Below, piece after piece: positions 56,370 through 64,000 of a DNA stretch of 64,000 nucleotides. The notes below the pieces were generated by a model. That model was not told where the DNA came from, searched no databases, and saw only the letters and a program-made list of their open reading frames with translations. Both the position numbers and the translations under genes were made by a program. The DNA comes from Saprospiraceae bacterium (GTDB lineage: Bacteria > Bacteroidota > Bacteroidia > Chitinophagales > Saprospiraceae). Positions within the stretch are counted from its first letter, which is position 1. Every line of letters begins with the position of its first letter. The DNA lies in the NCBI GenBank assembly GCA_028280415.1, contig JANQLV010000019.1, positions 1 through 64,000 of the forward strand, in the 5' to 3' direction.

Positions 56370-57650
56370 CTATTGCTTTAAAAAATTCTCAACGGCCAGG
56401 ACTTTACCATTTTCATTCAATATCCGGAAGCTATAATTTCCTTTGGGTAGCTTTTTGATCTTCAACTTTCGGGCGGGCCATTTATAGTTTGCTATTTCCT
56501 GTTCCAAAGTATTATAGATTGCAATTTTTCCTTTGGTTTCTGAATTGCGTTTTAGGCGGATTCTTTTCTTTTTGATCTTATAAGAAAATTCGTCCCGGCC
56601 AATCCATACTTTATTCTTTCCGAAAGTCTCATCCATTTGAGAAAGAATATCATCCGCTTTGCAAGCATCCGGAATTCCATATCCATAGCCTTCTTTAACT
56701 GCCGGCTCGGTATAGCGATCTGCACTCTGACGTACCGCGGTAATAATTTCCATATTCGAACGATTCGGGTGTGCCTGTTTTAGACAAGCAACCATGCCCG
56801 CAATAGCGGGAGCGGCAAAAGAAGTCCCATTCCCCTTTCTGATATTTCCGGATGGTTCGATGATCGTCGTCTGAAAACCTACGGCCATCACATCGGGTTT
56901 CACCTGACCATCTGCTGAAGGTCCAAAAGAAGAAAAACCCGCTTTTTTACCATCAATCCCAACTGCACCTACTGTAATTACCGAATCCGCGTCACCGGGC
57001 GTAGCCAGATAATACCAGTCACTCGTACCAAAGTTTCCCTGAATGGTTACTACCAAAATACCCTTTTGAGCTGCATAATCCGCAGCCCGGGCAACTACAG
57101 AAGTATTTCCATCCAAATCCTTGTATTCATAATCACCTTCACCCGGATCAAAAGTATTGTATTGTAAAGAGCTGGTAATAATATCTGCCTTCTTCTCCAA
57201 TGCCCAATCTACAGCGTATTTCCAACTTTCTTCTTCCTTATGTGTTTCCGTTGGTACATATTCGGTGCGGGCCAACAGAATGTCAGCATCATAGGCCATT
57301 CCGATATACTCTCCGGGTAAATAGCCATGTACAATAGAAATCGTATTCGTTCCATGCGAGCCATTCCCCTCGTACTTTAATGCACTGTCATTATGAAAAT
57401 CGTATTGACCTTTTAAATAGTTATTCACTCTGGCATACTCAAAAGCCTTTAATTGATCAAAGCCATCGTAGCCATCATCGAAATGTGCGATACTCACTCC
57501 TTTTCCGGTGAATCCCCGTTGGTGCAGGCAGTCGAGATTAAGCAATTCAATTTGATCTTTAGTCATTCCATAGTCCGGAACTTGCTGAGCAAAAATACTT
57601 GTCGCCAGGCAACTAATAAAAAAGAGAATAAAAGGTTTCATGTTCAACAT
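56370..57650 (-). CDS. Subtilisin-family (S8) serine protease, exported
   Basis: 426 aa with a signal peptide (about 1-21). The S8 catalytic triad is complete: D58 (AHFDDG), H99 (GSHGT) and S277 (GTSFAAP), with oxyanion N206. The final about 75 residues are basic and read like the second half of a sorting-type beta domain (IAIYNTLEQEIANY...LPKGNYSFRILNENGK), but a full T9SS sorting domain is not evident. Two ATG codons (57650, 57641) may start it. A short repeat-like stretch (ATACCTAA..) lies upstream. Confidence 0.9.
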   Translation of the reverse strand: MLNMKPFILFFISCLATSIFAQQVPDYGMTKDQIELLNLDCLHQRGFTGKGVSIAHFDDGYDGFDQLKAFEYARVNNYLKGQYDFHNDSALKYEGNGSHGTNTISIVHGYLPGEYIGMAYDADILLARTEYVPTETHKEEESWKYAVDWALEKKADIITSSLQYNTFDPGEGDYEYKDLDGNTSVVARAADYAAQKGILVVTIQGNFGTSDWYYLATPGDADSVITVGAVGIDGKKAGFSSFGPSADGQVKPDVMAVGFQTTIIEPSGNIRKGNGTSFAAPAIAGMVACLKQAHPNRSNMEIITAVRQSADRYTEPAVKEGYGYGIPDACKADDILSQMDETFGKNKVWIGRDEFSYKIKKKRIRLKRNSETKGKIAIYNTLEQEIANYKWPARKLKIKKLPKGNYSFRILNENGKVLAVENFLKQ

Positions 57651-57731
57651 GGAAGGTATTTTAGGAATGAGGTATTAGGAATAAGGATTCAGATATCGGT
57701 AAGCAAAATCCTTAGCACCAATACCTAAATA

Positions 57732-58478
57732 CTAACAATTCAAAGCTCCGCAAACACTTAGTGTTTGGCCGGAAATATATTTTGACATATCGGAAGCCAG
57801 GAACAAACAGGCATCTGCAACTTCACTCCCCTGCCCCAGTCGCTTCATTGGTATACCTGCCAGAAAAGCTTCTTTGGTTTTATCATCCAGCTCATCCGTC
57901 ATATCGGTTTCGATAAACCCAGGAGCGATTGCATTACAGCGTATATTTCGCGAACCCACCTCTTTGGCAATAGATTTTGTGAAGCCAAAAATACCAGCTT
58001 TAGAAGCAGCATAATTAGCTTGTCCGGCATTCCCGAAAACACCGACAACCGAACTCATATTAATAATAGAGCCTGCCCGGTTTTTGAGCATCGAACGCAA
58101 AACGTGTTTGGTAAGATTGAATACGGACTTTAGATTCGTTTCGATCACTTTATCCCATTGCTCTTCTGTCATTCTGAGCATTAAGGTATCTCTGGTAATC
58201 CCGGCATTATTGATCAGGATATCTACTTTTCCATAATCTTCCAGTACATTTTTGATCAATGCTTCGGCTTGTGTATAAGAACTCGCATCCGAGCGATAAG
58301 CTTTTGCATTGCTTCCTAATTCTTTCAAGGCAGCCTCAACAGTTTTGGCACGCTCTTCTGAAGATAGATAAGTAAAAGCAACATCTGCTCCGTGTTCTGC
58401 AAATTTTCTGACAATAGCTTCTCCGATTCCTCGTGAACCTCCGGTAACAAGCGCAACTTTCCCTTCAAGTAATTTCAT
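57732..58478 (-). CDS. fabG: 3-oxoacyl-[acyl-carrier-protein] reductase
   Basis: 248 aa from the ATG at 58478 (an ATG 51 nt further up is in frame but gives an atypical N-terminus). A classical SDR: TGGSRGIG, NNAG, the serine in NMSSVVGVFGN and YAASK. The pattern GFIETDMTDEL, typical of FabG, supports the NADPH-dependent reduction of 3-oxoacyl-ACP in fatty-acid elongation. No other fab gene lies nearby. Confidence 0.92.
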   Translation of the reverse strand: MKLLEGKVALVTGGSRGIGEAIVRKFAEHGADVAFTYLSSEERAKTVEAALKELGSNAKAYRSDASSYTQAEALIKNVLEDYGKVDILINNAGITRDTLMLRMTEEQWDKVIETNLKSVFNLTKHVLRSMLKNRAGSIINMSSVVGVFGNAGQANYAASKAGIFGFTKSIAKEVGSRNIRCNAIAPGFIETDMTDELDDKTKEAFLAGIPMKRLGQGSEVADACLFLASDMSKYISGQTLSVCGALNC

Positions 58479-58559
58479 GTGGTTTCGTTTTCTGTTTTTA
58501 ATTAATGCTACGAAAATAGCAGAAATCACTTGTTTTATTAAATAAAACCGGCTTAAATA

Positions 58560-58596
58560 ATTTCGCCAGACAAAACTATAGTTTGCCTGGCGAAAT
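58560..58596 (-). terminator. Hairpin after the small lipoprotein gene
   Basis: ATTTCGCCAG...CTGGCGAAAT is a 10-bp perfect stem extended by CAAA/TTTG after a one-base mismatch, with a 7-nt loop. The U-tract on the minus strand is short (TTATTTAA), so termination strength is uncertain. Confidence 0.6.
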
Positions 58597-58639
58597 GAAT
58601 GAGTCTAAAAGATTCCCGGATAAGAAATCTGTTTGACCT

Positions 58640-58843
58640 TTATGGATTGACAATCGTACAATCCAGTTCCGTTTCTTCTGAAATAATGCTTTTTGCATTA
58701 TCTGCCGGTTTTTCTTTCGTTGGTGTATATCCCAGATTACGATCACCGTACCATCCTCCGCCTTTGCATTTGCGCGAGCAGGAAGAAGTAGCTGCTGCTA
58801 TCATAAATAAGCAAGCCATTAAAACGATCGAATATTTCTTCAT
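58640..58843 (-). CDS. Small lipoprotein, hypothetical (67 aa)
   Basis: 67 aa. A short signal sequence (MKKYSIVLMACLFMIAAATSSC, lipobox TSSC, Cys22) is followed by a cysteine-, glycine-containing mature part (CSRKCKGGGWYGDRNLGYTP). The overlapping open frame on the + strand lacks any such signal, which is why I choose this strand. A strong hairpin follows the stop. Function unknown. Confidence 0.75.
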   Translation of the reverse strand: MKKYSIVLMACLFMIAAATSSCSRKCKGGGWYGDRNLGYTPTKEKPADNAKSIISEETELDCTIVNP

Positions 58844-58890
58844 GAGGATTATGTTTTGATGATTGAAATAGAAATTATAGGGGCAGGCAT

Positions 58891-58913
58891 AAAAAAAGAA
58901 TCAAAATTGATTC
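58891..58913 (-). promoter_or_regulatory. Hairpin plus U7 tract in the leader of the small lipoprotein gene
   Basis: On the minus strand GAATCAATTTTGATTC is followed by seven T: a weak intrinsic-terminator shape 48 nt upstream of the start at 58843. It may be an attenuator, or the end of a short transcript. A -7-like TATTTTTG at 59025-59018 (minus) lies above it without a -33. Elsewhere in the 58844-59167 gap only the GH73 promoter is recognised. Confidence 0.3.
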
Positions 58914-59106
58914 CAAGTTAGCCTTTTACAGCTTTTCTAACGAACAAATAAAAAGAAACAACATATCTCCGAAAGATTTAACGCTTAATACGATAATCTA
59001 CAGAAAAGCAGGTACTCCAAAAATACATTTTAAAACATTTTATACTACTAATAATCAACCACTTACATCTTTTTCGTTTGAATGCATAATTTTATGTTTG
59101 AAAATA

Positions 59107-59138
59107 TTTGTTTAAATAAACAATTTGTTTTATTTTTG
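59107..59138 (+). promoter_or_regulatory. Consensus promoter of the GH73 gene
   Basis: TTTG at 59107-59110, a 20-nt spacer and TATTTTTG at 59131-59138: an exact Bacteroidota promoter, 29 nt before the ATG at 59168. Confidence 0.8.
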
Positions 59139-59167
59139 TTTTATACTTATTTCAAACCATATTCGTC

Positions 59168-60049
59168 ATGGAAAACAGGAAAAAGTCAAAATATGATATT
59201 CCTTTAATTATTGTAGATACCCGTAAGGGGAAGGAACAAGCTCCCAAAAAAGAGTTAAGCATCCGCCCGGTCAAGACAGATTCTTCGGAGGCATTAGCGG
59301 ACCTGGGCATTATTTTAAAACAATTATTGATCAGTCTGCAAAAACCTTTAGTCGCCTTAAAATACAGGTTCTTTAAAGCGCTGGATAAATTGTTTGAAGA
59401 TGTTGATGTTCCCTGGTTGAAGATCATTATTTTATCACTAATAGCATTTATGGCTTTCAAGAAAGATATACAGTTCAATTTATCTTTTAATGATCCGGAA
59501 GAAGGACTAATGGATACTGGACAAAACAATAATCTTGTTCGAAATACAAGCCTCAGTACTGCTATTAATCCATATGCCCCCGTGGCCGCCAGTACCCTGG
59601 CGGATAAAAAGGCGCTGGCTTTCATCAGGAAATATGAGGATGTAGCCAAAGCTGAAATGAATAAGTTTGGAATTCCCGCCAGTATAAAAATGGCACAGGC
59701 ACTCATTGAAAGTAATGCTGGCAGCAGCCGGTTAGCAAAGGGAAACAACAATTTCTTTGGTATAAAATGCTTTAGCCGTAATTGTAAAAAAGGGCACTGT
59801 ACCAATGCTACGGATGATCATCATAAAGACTTTTTCCGGAAGTTTGAAAATGCCTGGGAAAGCTGGCGGGCGCATAGTAATCTTTTGATAAGTAAGCGGT
59901 ATCAAGGGTTGCAGACACATGGCAAAGATTACAAAAAATGGGCGCATGGGCTTAAAAAAGCAGGCTATGCCACCGATAAGCATTATGCTCAAAAACTAAT
60001 TAATACCATAGAGAAATTTCAATTATATCGTCTCGACGAAGCGAATTAA
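59168..60049 (+). CDS. Membrane-anchored glucosaminidase (GH73, FlgJ-like)
   Basis: 293 aa. A cytosolic N-terminal part (about 1-82) is followed by one membrane segment (about 84-97) and a C-terminal GH73 domain (about 150-288). The domain keeps the catalytic glutamate in AQALIESNAGSSRLA (E181), NNFFGIKC, and the closing YATDKHYAQKLINTIEK block. It should cleave peptidoglycan glycan strands in the periplasm. A promoter with perfect spacing precedes it, and a small exported protein gene follows after 60 nt, probably in the same transcript. Confidence 0.92.
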   Translation: MENRKKSKYDIPLIIVDTRKGKEQAPKKELSIRPVKTDSSEALADLGIILKQLLISLQKPLVALKYRFFKALDKLFEDVDVPWLKIIILSLIAFMAFKKDIQFNLSFNDPEEGLMDTGQNNNLVRNTSLSTAINPYAPVAASTLADKKALAFIRKYEDVAKAEMNKFGIPASIKMAQALIESNAGSSRLAKGNNNFFGIKCFSRNCKKGHCTNATDDHHKDFFRKFENAWESWRAHSNLLISKRYQGLQTHGKDYKKWAHGLKKAGYATDKHYAQKLINTIEKFQLYRLDEAN

Positions 60050-60109
60050 ATCAATTGCGAATACAATTGCTCTTATTTTCAACACACTATTAACCATAAT
60101 AAAAACAAT

Positions 60110-60343
60110 ATGTCAAAATTTGCCCTCCTTGCCGTATTTCTAATGATTATCCTGAGCTGGATTAATCAGCCTTTTAAAATTAATCCAACGGACGAAATGC
60201 TGGATAAATATCGTCCTTCAATGAATAATAAAGTGCGTTCTGTAAAAACCGATAGTACCTATGTTATGGAAACTGCTCATCAGAAAAAAACTACAGCGAT
60301 GCATATTCCCCAAGCTAAAAAACTGATCCTCAAAGATCACTAA
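60110..60343 (+). CDS. Small exported or membrane-anchored protein (77 aa)
   Basis: 77 aa. A hydrophobic N-terminus (about 3-19, ALLAVFLMIILSW) is followed by a polar, lysine-rich tail. It lies 60 nt after the GH73 gene and before a strong terminator, so it is probably co-transcribed with the glucosaminidase. No family is recognised. Being short and unmatched, it is called on context and on its signal-like N-terminus. Confidence 0.6.
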   Translation: MSKFALLAVFLMIILSWINQPFKINPTDEMLDKYRPSMNNKVRSVKTDSTYVMETAHQKKTTAMHIPQAKKLILKDH

Positions 60344-60418
60344 TCAAAAATCTTACAGTCTAAATTTCAAAAACTGATTTAAGAACCTTTCTTAACGATT
60401 CTCTCATAGTCTGTTTTT

Positions 60419-60444
60419 GGCCATCCCCCAAGGTGGCCTTTTTT
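60419..60444 (+). terminator. Terminator of the GH73 operon
   Basis: GGCCATC (60419-60425) pairs with GGTGGCC (60432-60438, one T-G), followed by TTTTTT. Confidence 0.85.
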
Positions 60445-60606
60445 CATTTCTGCGATTATAATTTCCCAAAAATGAAACAAAGATACTACTAAAAACGATA
60501 AACAAACAACTCATAAAACTGCCCTATAAAGACACATTAGCTCACATCACGAACACCTAAATTTTATCCAGAATGTACTCAGAGAAAACGAACAAACACT
60601 ACCCTG
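60445..60606. other. Non-coding stretch between two + strand terminators
   Basis: About 160 nt without an open frame of note. A second terminator follows, so a short separate transcript may end there. On the minus strand, TATCTTTG (60485-60478) with TTG 21 nt upstream (complement of 60507-60509) fits a promoter pointing towards the GH73 gene pair. Confidence 0.3.
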
Positions 60607-60640
60607 CCCGAAATTCTTAAACAAGAGTTTCGGGTTTTTT
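60607..60640 (+). terminator. Orphan intrinsic terminator upstream of the acyl-CoA oxidase gene
   Basis: CCCGAAATTCTT and AAGAGTTTCGGG pair (one mismatch) around AAAC, followed by TTTTTT. The nearest + strand gene already ends at its own terminator at 60419. Confidence 0.75.
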
Positions 60641-60788
60641 AACGCTCCTATCGTCTTGTCAAATACATCTCCTTTGCCTTAAAATTTAAACTTGCTTTTC
60701 ATAGCATTGTTTTCTATATAAAACGTACATTTAACTGTTCTAAACACGATTAAGACTAACCCGAGTTAGCAAAATAAAACCATCAAAT

Positions 60789-63086
60789 ATGAGTGCGCTA
60801 TCTTCCGATAATCCAGCTTATTCTTCCGGAATTCTAAGTCTGCTTCCTCTGTATTACGTAGGTTGGGCCGATAGTATTCTAAGCCCGGATGAAGTAAAAT
60901 TGATCAGAGATAAAGTAAATCAGCTGGACTTTTTAACAATAACGGATAAACGCCAGTTAATAAAATGGACGAACCCCTCTAATCCACCTTCTCCCGAATT
61001 ATTCCGGCACTGGATTTCAGTTTTGCGGAAGCAAGCAGCCAATATGCCCAAGGGCTTGAAAAAGGATCTGATCACGCTGGGTTTGGAAATGGCTAAAACC
61101 AGTGCTACAGATCAGGAAGTACTCAAATGGCAAACTCAGGAAGCTAAAGAAGCACTCGAATCTATCGAACAGGCATTGGGTATCAGACATAGCCAAAGCC
61201 TGCAAACCATCTTTGATGAAGAACCCGAACAGGAAGCAAGCTTTGAAGTAGCTGCATTGAAAGAATTACTGGATGACCAGTATTCCAAAACCAGAGAACA
61301 AATGCGAACGCTCTTGAGTGATTCGGCTTTTAATATCGAAACGATCAGAGACAAAGAGGAACATCGTCAGAAGGTTCTCGAATGGTGCAGGCATTTGGCT
61401 CAACGCGGCTTGGGCGCACTTTCCTATCCCGAAGTCTATGGTGGAAAAAACAGTATGGGAGATTATATCGCTGTTTTCGAAATGCTCGGCTATCACGATT
61501 CGAGTCTGGCCATCAAATTCGGCGTCCAGTTTGGTCTTTTTGGAGGAAGTGTTTTATGGCTGGGTACCAAAAAGCACCATGATAAATATCTAGCCGATAT
61601 TGGAACGCTGAAATTACCCGGCTGCTTTGCGATGACAGAAACCGGTCATGGTTCTAATGTACGAGGTCTGGAAACCACTGCAAGCTATGATCCGGAGACG
61701 GATGAGTTGATTATTCATAGTCCCAGGGAAAGTGCAGGCAAAGAGTATATCGGGAATGCCCTTCACGGCAAAATGGCTTCCACATTTGCACAATTGATTG
61801 TAAAGGGCGTGAATCACGGCGTACACGCTGTTTTAGTTCCTTTAAGAAATGAGCAACATCAAGTACTTCCAGGTATTAGAATCGAAGATTGCGGATACAA
61901 ACTGGGCTTGAATGGTGTTGATAATGGTCGCATCTGGTTTGACCAGGTACGAGTCCCGCGAGAAAACCTACTCAACAGATTTGGCAATATTGATGCAGAA
62001 GGTAATTATAGCAGCCCTATAGAAAATCCGTCCCGGCGTTTTTTCACCATGCTTGGCACTTTAGTCGGAGGGCGAGTGAGTGTGCCCAGAGCAGGCTTAA
62101 GTGCAGCCAAGACCGGATTGACCATTGCGATTAAATATGCGCTCAAGCGCAGACAGTTTGCACCTAAAGATGGCGCTCCGGAAACTTTATTGCTGGACTA
62201 TCCAAGTCATCAAAGAAGATTAATGCCTTTGCTGGCCAAATCCTATGCGCTTGATTTTGCGCTGACCTATCTGACAGAGCGCTATGTCAACAGAACGGAG
62301 GAGGATATTCGGGAGATTGAAACGCTGGCTGCCGGCCTGAAGTCTTATAGCACCTGGTTCACTACTCAAACGCTACAGGAATGCCGGGAAGCCTGTGGTG
62401 GAAAGGGATACCTGACCGAAAACCGGTTCGCTGATCTCAAAGCGGATACGGACATCTATACTACTTTCGAAGGGGATAATACCGTGTTGATGCAACTGGT
62501 AGCCAAAGGATTATTATCCGATTTCAAAAAATCTTTTCACGATGAAGGTTTTGTAGCTGTACTGCGGTTATTGGGAGATCGGGTAAGTAGTACGCTTACC
62601 GAATACAATCGCTTTTTTACCCGGAATACAGCCATTGAACATTTGTCGGATGAGGATTTTCAACTGGATGCTTTCAAATATCGGGAAAAGAAGTTATTAA
62701 TCTCGGTCAGTCAGCGCATGCAAAGATATTTGCGCAAAAAAATACCGGCATACGAAGCATATTTAAGATGCCAAACCCATTTACTGGCATTAGCCGAGGC
62801 ATATATCGAGACCCTGGTTCTGGAGCAGTTTATCAAAGTTTATAAAAACATCGAAGATCCAAAGCTCAAAACCGTTCTCAAACGGCTTTGCGATCTCTAT
62901 GCACTTTCCACGATAGAAAAGCATAAAGGCTGGTATTTGGAAAGCGAATACATGCAGGCTCCGAAATCAAAAGCTATCCGTCGATTGGTTACCAAACTTT
63001 GTAGAGTAGTACGGGAAGATGCGAGTCTTTTAGTGGAAGCATTTGATATTCCGAAAAATTGTCTGGCTGCACCAATTGCCTTTTGA
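60789..63086 (+). CDS. Acyl-CoA oxidase/dehydrogenase-like enzyme with N-terminal TerB-like domain
   Basis: 765 aa. Residues about 10-115 read as a TerB-like helical domain (LLPLYYVGWADSILSPDEVKLI). Then comes the acyl-CoA oxidase-type flavoprotein: FAMTETGHGSNVRGLETTA at the FAD/substrate site, GGRVSVPRAGL, YALKRRQFAP, and the catalytic glutamate in YTTFEGDN (E561). The C-terminal about 170 residues fit the extra helical domain of the oxidase branch, so oxidase-like is preferred over dehydrogenase. It should begin beta-oxidation of acyl-CoAs. No other fatty-acid gene adjoins it. Confidence 0.87.
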   Translation: MSALSSDNPAYSSGILSLLPLYYVGWADSILSPDEVKLIRDKVNQLDFLTITDKRQLIKWTNPSNPPSPELFRHWISVLRKQAANMPKGLKKDLITLGLEMAKTSATDQEVLKWQTQEAKEALESIEQALGIRHSQSLQTIFDEEPEQEASFEVAALKELLDDQYSKTREQMRTLLSDSAFNIETIRDKEEHRQKVLEWCRHLAQRGLGALSYPEVYGGKNSMGDYIAVFEMLGYHDSSLAIKFGVQFGLFGGSVLWLGTKKHHDKYLADIGTLKLPGCFAMTETGHGSNVRGLETTASYDPETDELIIHSPRESAGKEYIGNALHGKMASTFAQLIVKGVNHGVHAVLVPLRNEQHQVLPGIRIEDCGYKLGLNGVDNGRIWFDQVRVPRENLLNRFGNIDAEGNYSSPIENPSRRFFTMLGTLVGGRVSVPRAGLSAAKTGLTIAIKYALKRRQFAPKDGAPETLLLDYPSHQRRLMPLLAKSYALDFALTYLTERYVNRTEEDIREIETLAAGLKSYSTWFTTQTLQECREACGGKGYLTENRFADLKADTDIYTTFEGDNTVLMQLVAKGLLSDFKKSFHDEGFVAVLRLLGDRVSSTLTEYNRFFTRNTAIEHLSDEDFQLDAFKYREKKLLISVSQRMQRYLRKKIPAYEAYLRCQTHLLALAEAYIETLVLEQFIKVYKNIEDPKLKTVLKRLCDLYALSTIEKHKGWYLESEYMQAPKSKAIRRLVTKLCRVVREDASLLVEAFDIPKNCLAAPIAF

Positions 63087-63164
63087 GTATAAAAGCTTTA
63101 GACGTTCCAGGACAAGCAAGGTTTATCAAAAGTTGTCAACCGTTGTTTTCCAATTATATGGTTT

Positions 63165-64000
63165 CTAATTCTTTTTAGGATTTCCAGTCTTTTTATCAAA
63201 ACGAGTCAATAGAGAGTCAATAGCATGCCCACTGATATTTTTGAAAAGTAAATCATCGGAATATGCTTTTTGAACTTTTGATTCGCGGTACAAGGGAATC
63301 ACTTTGCCCACATGCTGGTGTAAGGTATTGATCCGGTTGGGACGGGCATTATAGGTCGTAATATCAACTTTGGAAGGATCAAATTTTTTATAGTCAAAGT
63401 CACTGTTATAAGTAATCTCCGAAAGTTCTTTGATCAAGGGTCCGCTGCCCGGGCTCTCAAAGGTTATCGCCTTGCTGTTTTCCTCAATCGCACATAGTTC
63501 TGCTAAAATAGCACCCAGCGAATGTCCGGTATGCACTACTTCGGGTTCTTTATTAAATTGTTCCCGATACGTTTTCTTTGCTTTTTTGGAAAAAGCCCTC
63601 GCTTCATAATATTGTTCCCTGGGAATTTTTCCGGAAAATATCTCATAATCATCGTCTAAATCTCTGACCAAAGCCAGAATGCGTTGGCCAAAATCCTTGT
63701 CCAGTTTATCATCCTCCACAAAAGTACTAATCAGGTTATCCGTTCCGCGATGTGCAATGATGAGTTGTCCGGTAGATTTATCAATATAGGCCTGTCCATA
63801 ATATCCGCCGCTTGCTACTGCTTTCATCGCCAAATAGGCAATTAATTCGCCTTTTTCATCCTTATCACTTAAATCCAGTACTTTGTCCATATCAAGGCTA
63901 TTAAGAAAACCTCCTAAATGATCTGCAAAAGACTTCTCTTTTTCTTCGTAGCTAATAATGGTTTCAAAATCAGTCGGAAGCGTTTTGGTACCATCATTAT
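63165..64000 (-). CDS. Lipase class 3-like alpha/beta hydrolase, 5' end cut by the window
   Basis: The frame stays open from the stop at 63165 to the window end; the ATG at 63890 is internal, since the codons above it continue without a stop (a SYEEKEKSFADHLGGFLNSLD-type sequence precedes it). At least 278 aa. The segment IAHRGTD (oxyanion region) and HTGHSLGAILAELCA (nucleophile elbow GHSLG) match the class 3 lipase/Mbeg1-like group. A late histidine (SGHAID) could complete the triad. Substrate unknown. The N-terminus, including any signal, lies outside the window. Confidence 0.8.
   Translation of the reverse strand, partial: NDGTKTLPTDFETIISYEEKEKSFADHLGGFLNSLDMDKVLDLSDKDEKGELIAYLAMKAVASGGYYGQAYIDKSTGQLIIAHRGTDNLISTFVEDDKLDKDFGQRILALVRDLDDDYEIFSGKIPREQYYEARAFSKKAKKTYREQFNKEPEVVHTGHSLGAILAELCAIEENSKAITFESPGSGPLIKELSEITYNSDFDYKKFDPSKVDITTYNARPNRINTLHQHVGKVIPLYRESKVQKAYSDDLLFKNISGHAIDSLLTRFDKKTGNPKKN

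Noticed and set aside
58599-58859. 86-aa open frame on the + strand
   Set aside because: The minus-strand frame in the same place has a proper lipoprotein signal with lipobox; the + strand frame has none.

Overview
The window comes from a chromosome of a Bacteroidota bacterium, most likely a member of the Saprospiria (Lewinella/Haliscomenobacter relatives). Three lines of evidence support this. The promoters that can be read follow the Bacteroidota type (TAnnTTTG at -7, TTTG or TTG about 20 nt upstream). Several large surface proteins end in a type IX secretion (T9SS) type A sorting domain and carry PKD, SprB-like and dockerin-like modules. Much of the rest is also typical of the group: TIGR03032, DUF2853 and DUF177 proteins, LuxR-type regulators with HisKA_2 kinases, and SPOR proteins. 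The sequence is AT-rich. There is no phage, plasmid, insertion sequence or CRISPR array; this looks like core and lineage-specific chromosome.

Layout. 1-9.1 kb: a heptamer tandem repeat at the edge, a CotH-like lipoprotein, then housekeeping genes on the + strand (fumC, DUF177-rpmF, RidA, a retropepsin-like lipoprotein, trpS, an FAH-family enzyme, metK). 9.2-15.9 kb: two T9SS cargo proteins, a hypothetical 488-aa protein and a TIGR03032 protein. 16.2-20.4 kb: gcvP and hldD. 20.4-29.3 kb: a two-component system, a SPOR protein, a TonB-domain/TPR protein, a beta-helix lipoprotein, a serine beta-lactamase-like hydrolase and DUF2853. 29.7-34.7 kb: one 1690-aa T9SS protein with a duplicated glycoside-hydrolase-like domain. 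35.3 kb: tRNA-Leu(GAG). 36-41.6 kb: two small envelope proteins, a MlaE/MlaF-type ABC transporter, an SDR plus iodotyrosine-deiodinase-like flavoprotein pair, and a second SPOR protein. 41.8-50 kb (minus strand): an AddA/UvrD-type helicase, an M20 amidohydrolase, and a four-gene AraC / ferric-reductase-like / unknown / HdeD-like cluster. 50-64 kb: envelope and secreted enzymes (GH25 lysozyme, alpha/beta hydrolase, Tat-type oxidoreductase, S8 protease, GH73 glucosaminidase), dcd, a WD40 protein, a phosphopantetheinyl transferase, fabG, an acyl-CoA oxidase-like enzyme, and a lipase-like gene cut by the window end.

The most useful observations are these: an iodotyrosine-deiodinase-like enzyme retaining the substrate-binding E/Y/K triad; the giant protein whose second catalytic domain has lost both presumed catalytic glutamates; an AddA-like helicase with a decayed nuclease domain; a TerB-like domain fused to an acyl-CoA oxidase; a T9SS cargo with a 64-residue basic region before its signal sequence; a dispersed intergenic repeat (about 19.2 and 35.1 kb) and TCGA-rich intergenic elements. 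I found no clear new defence or mobile system. All identifications rest on motifs read by eye; no database search was run.
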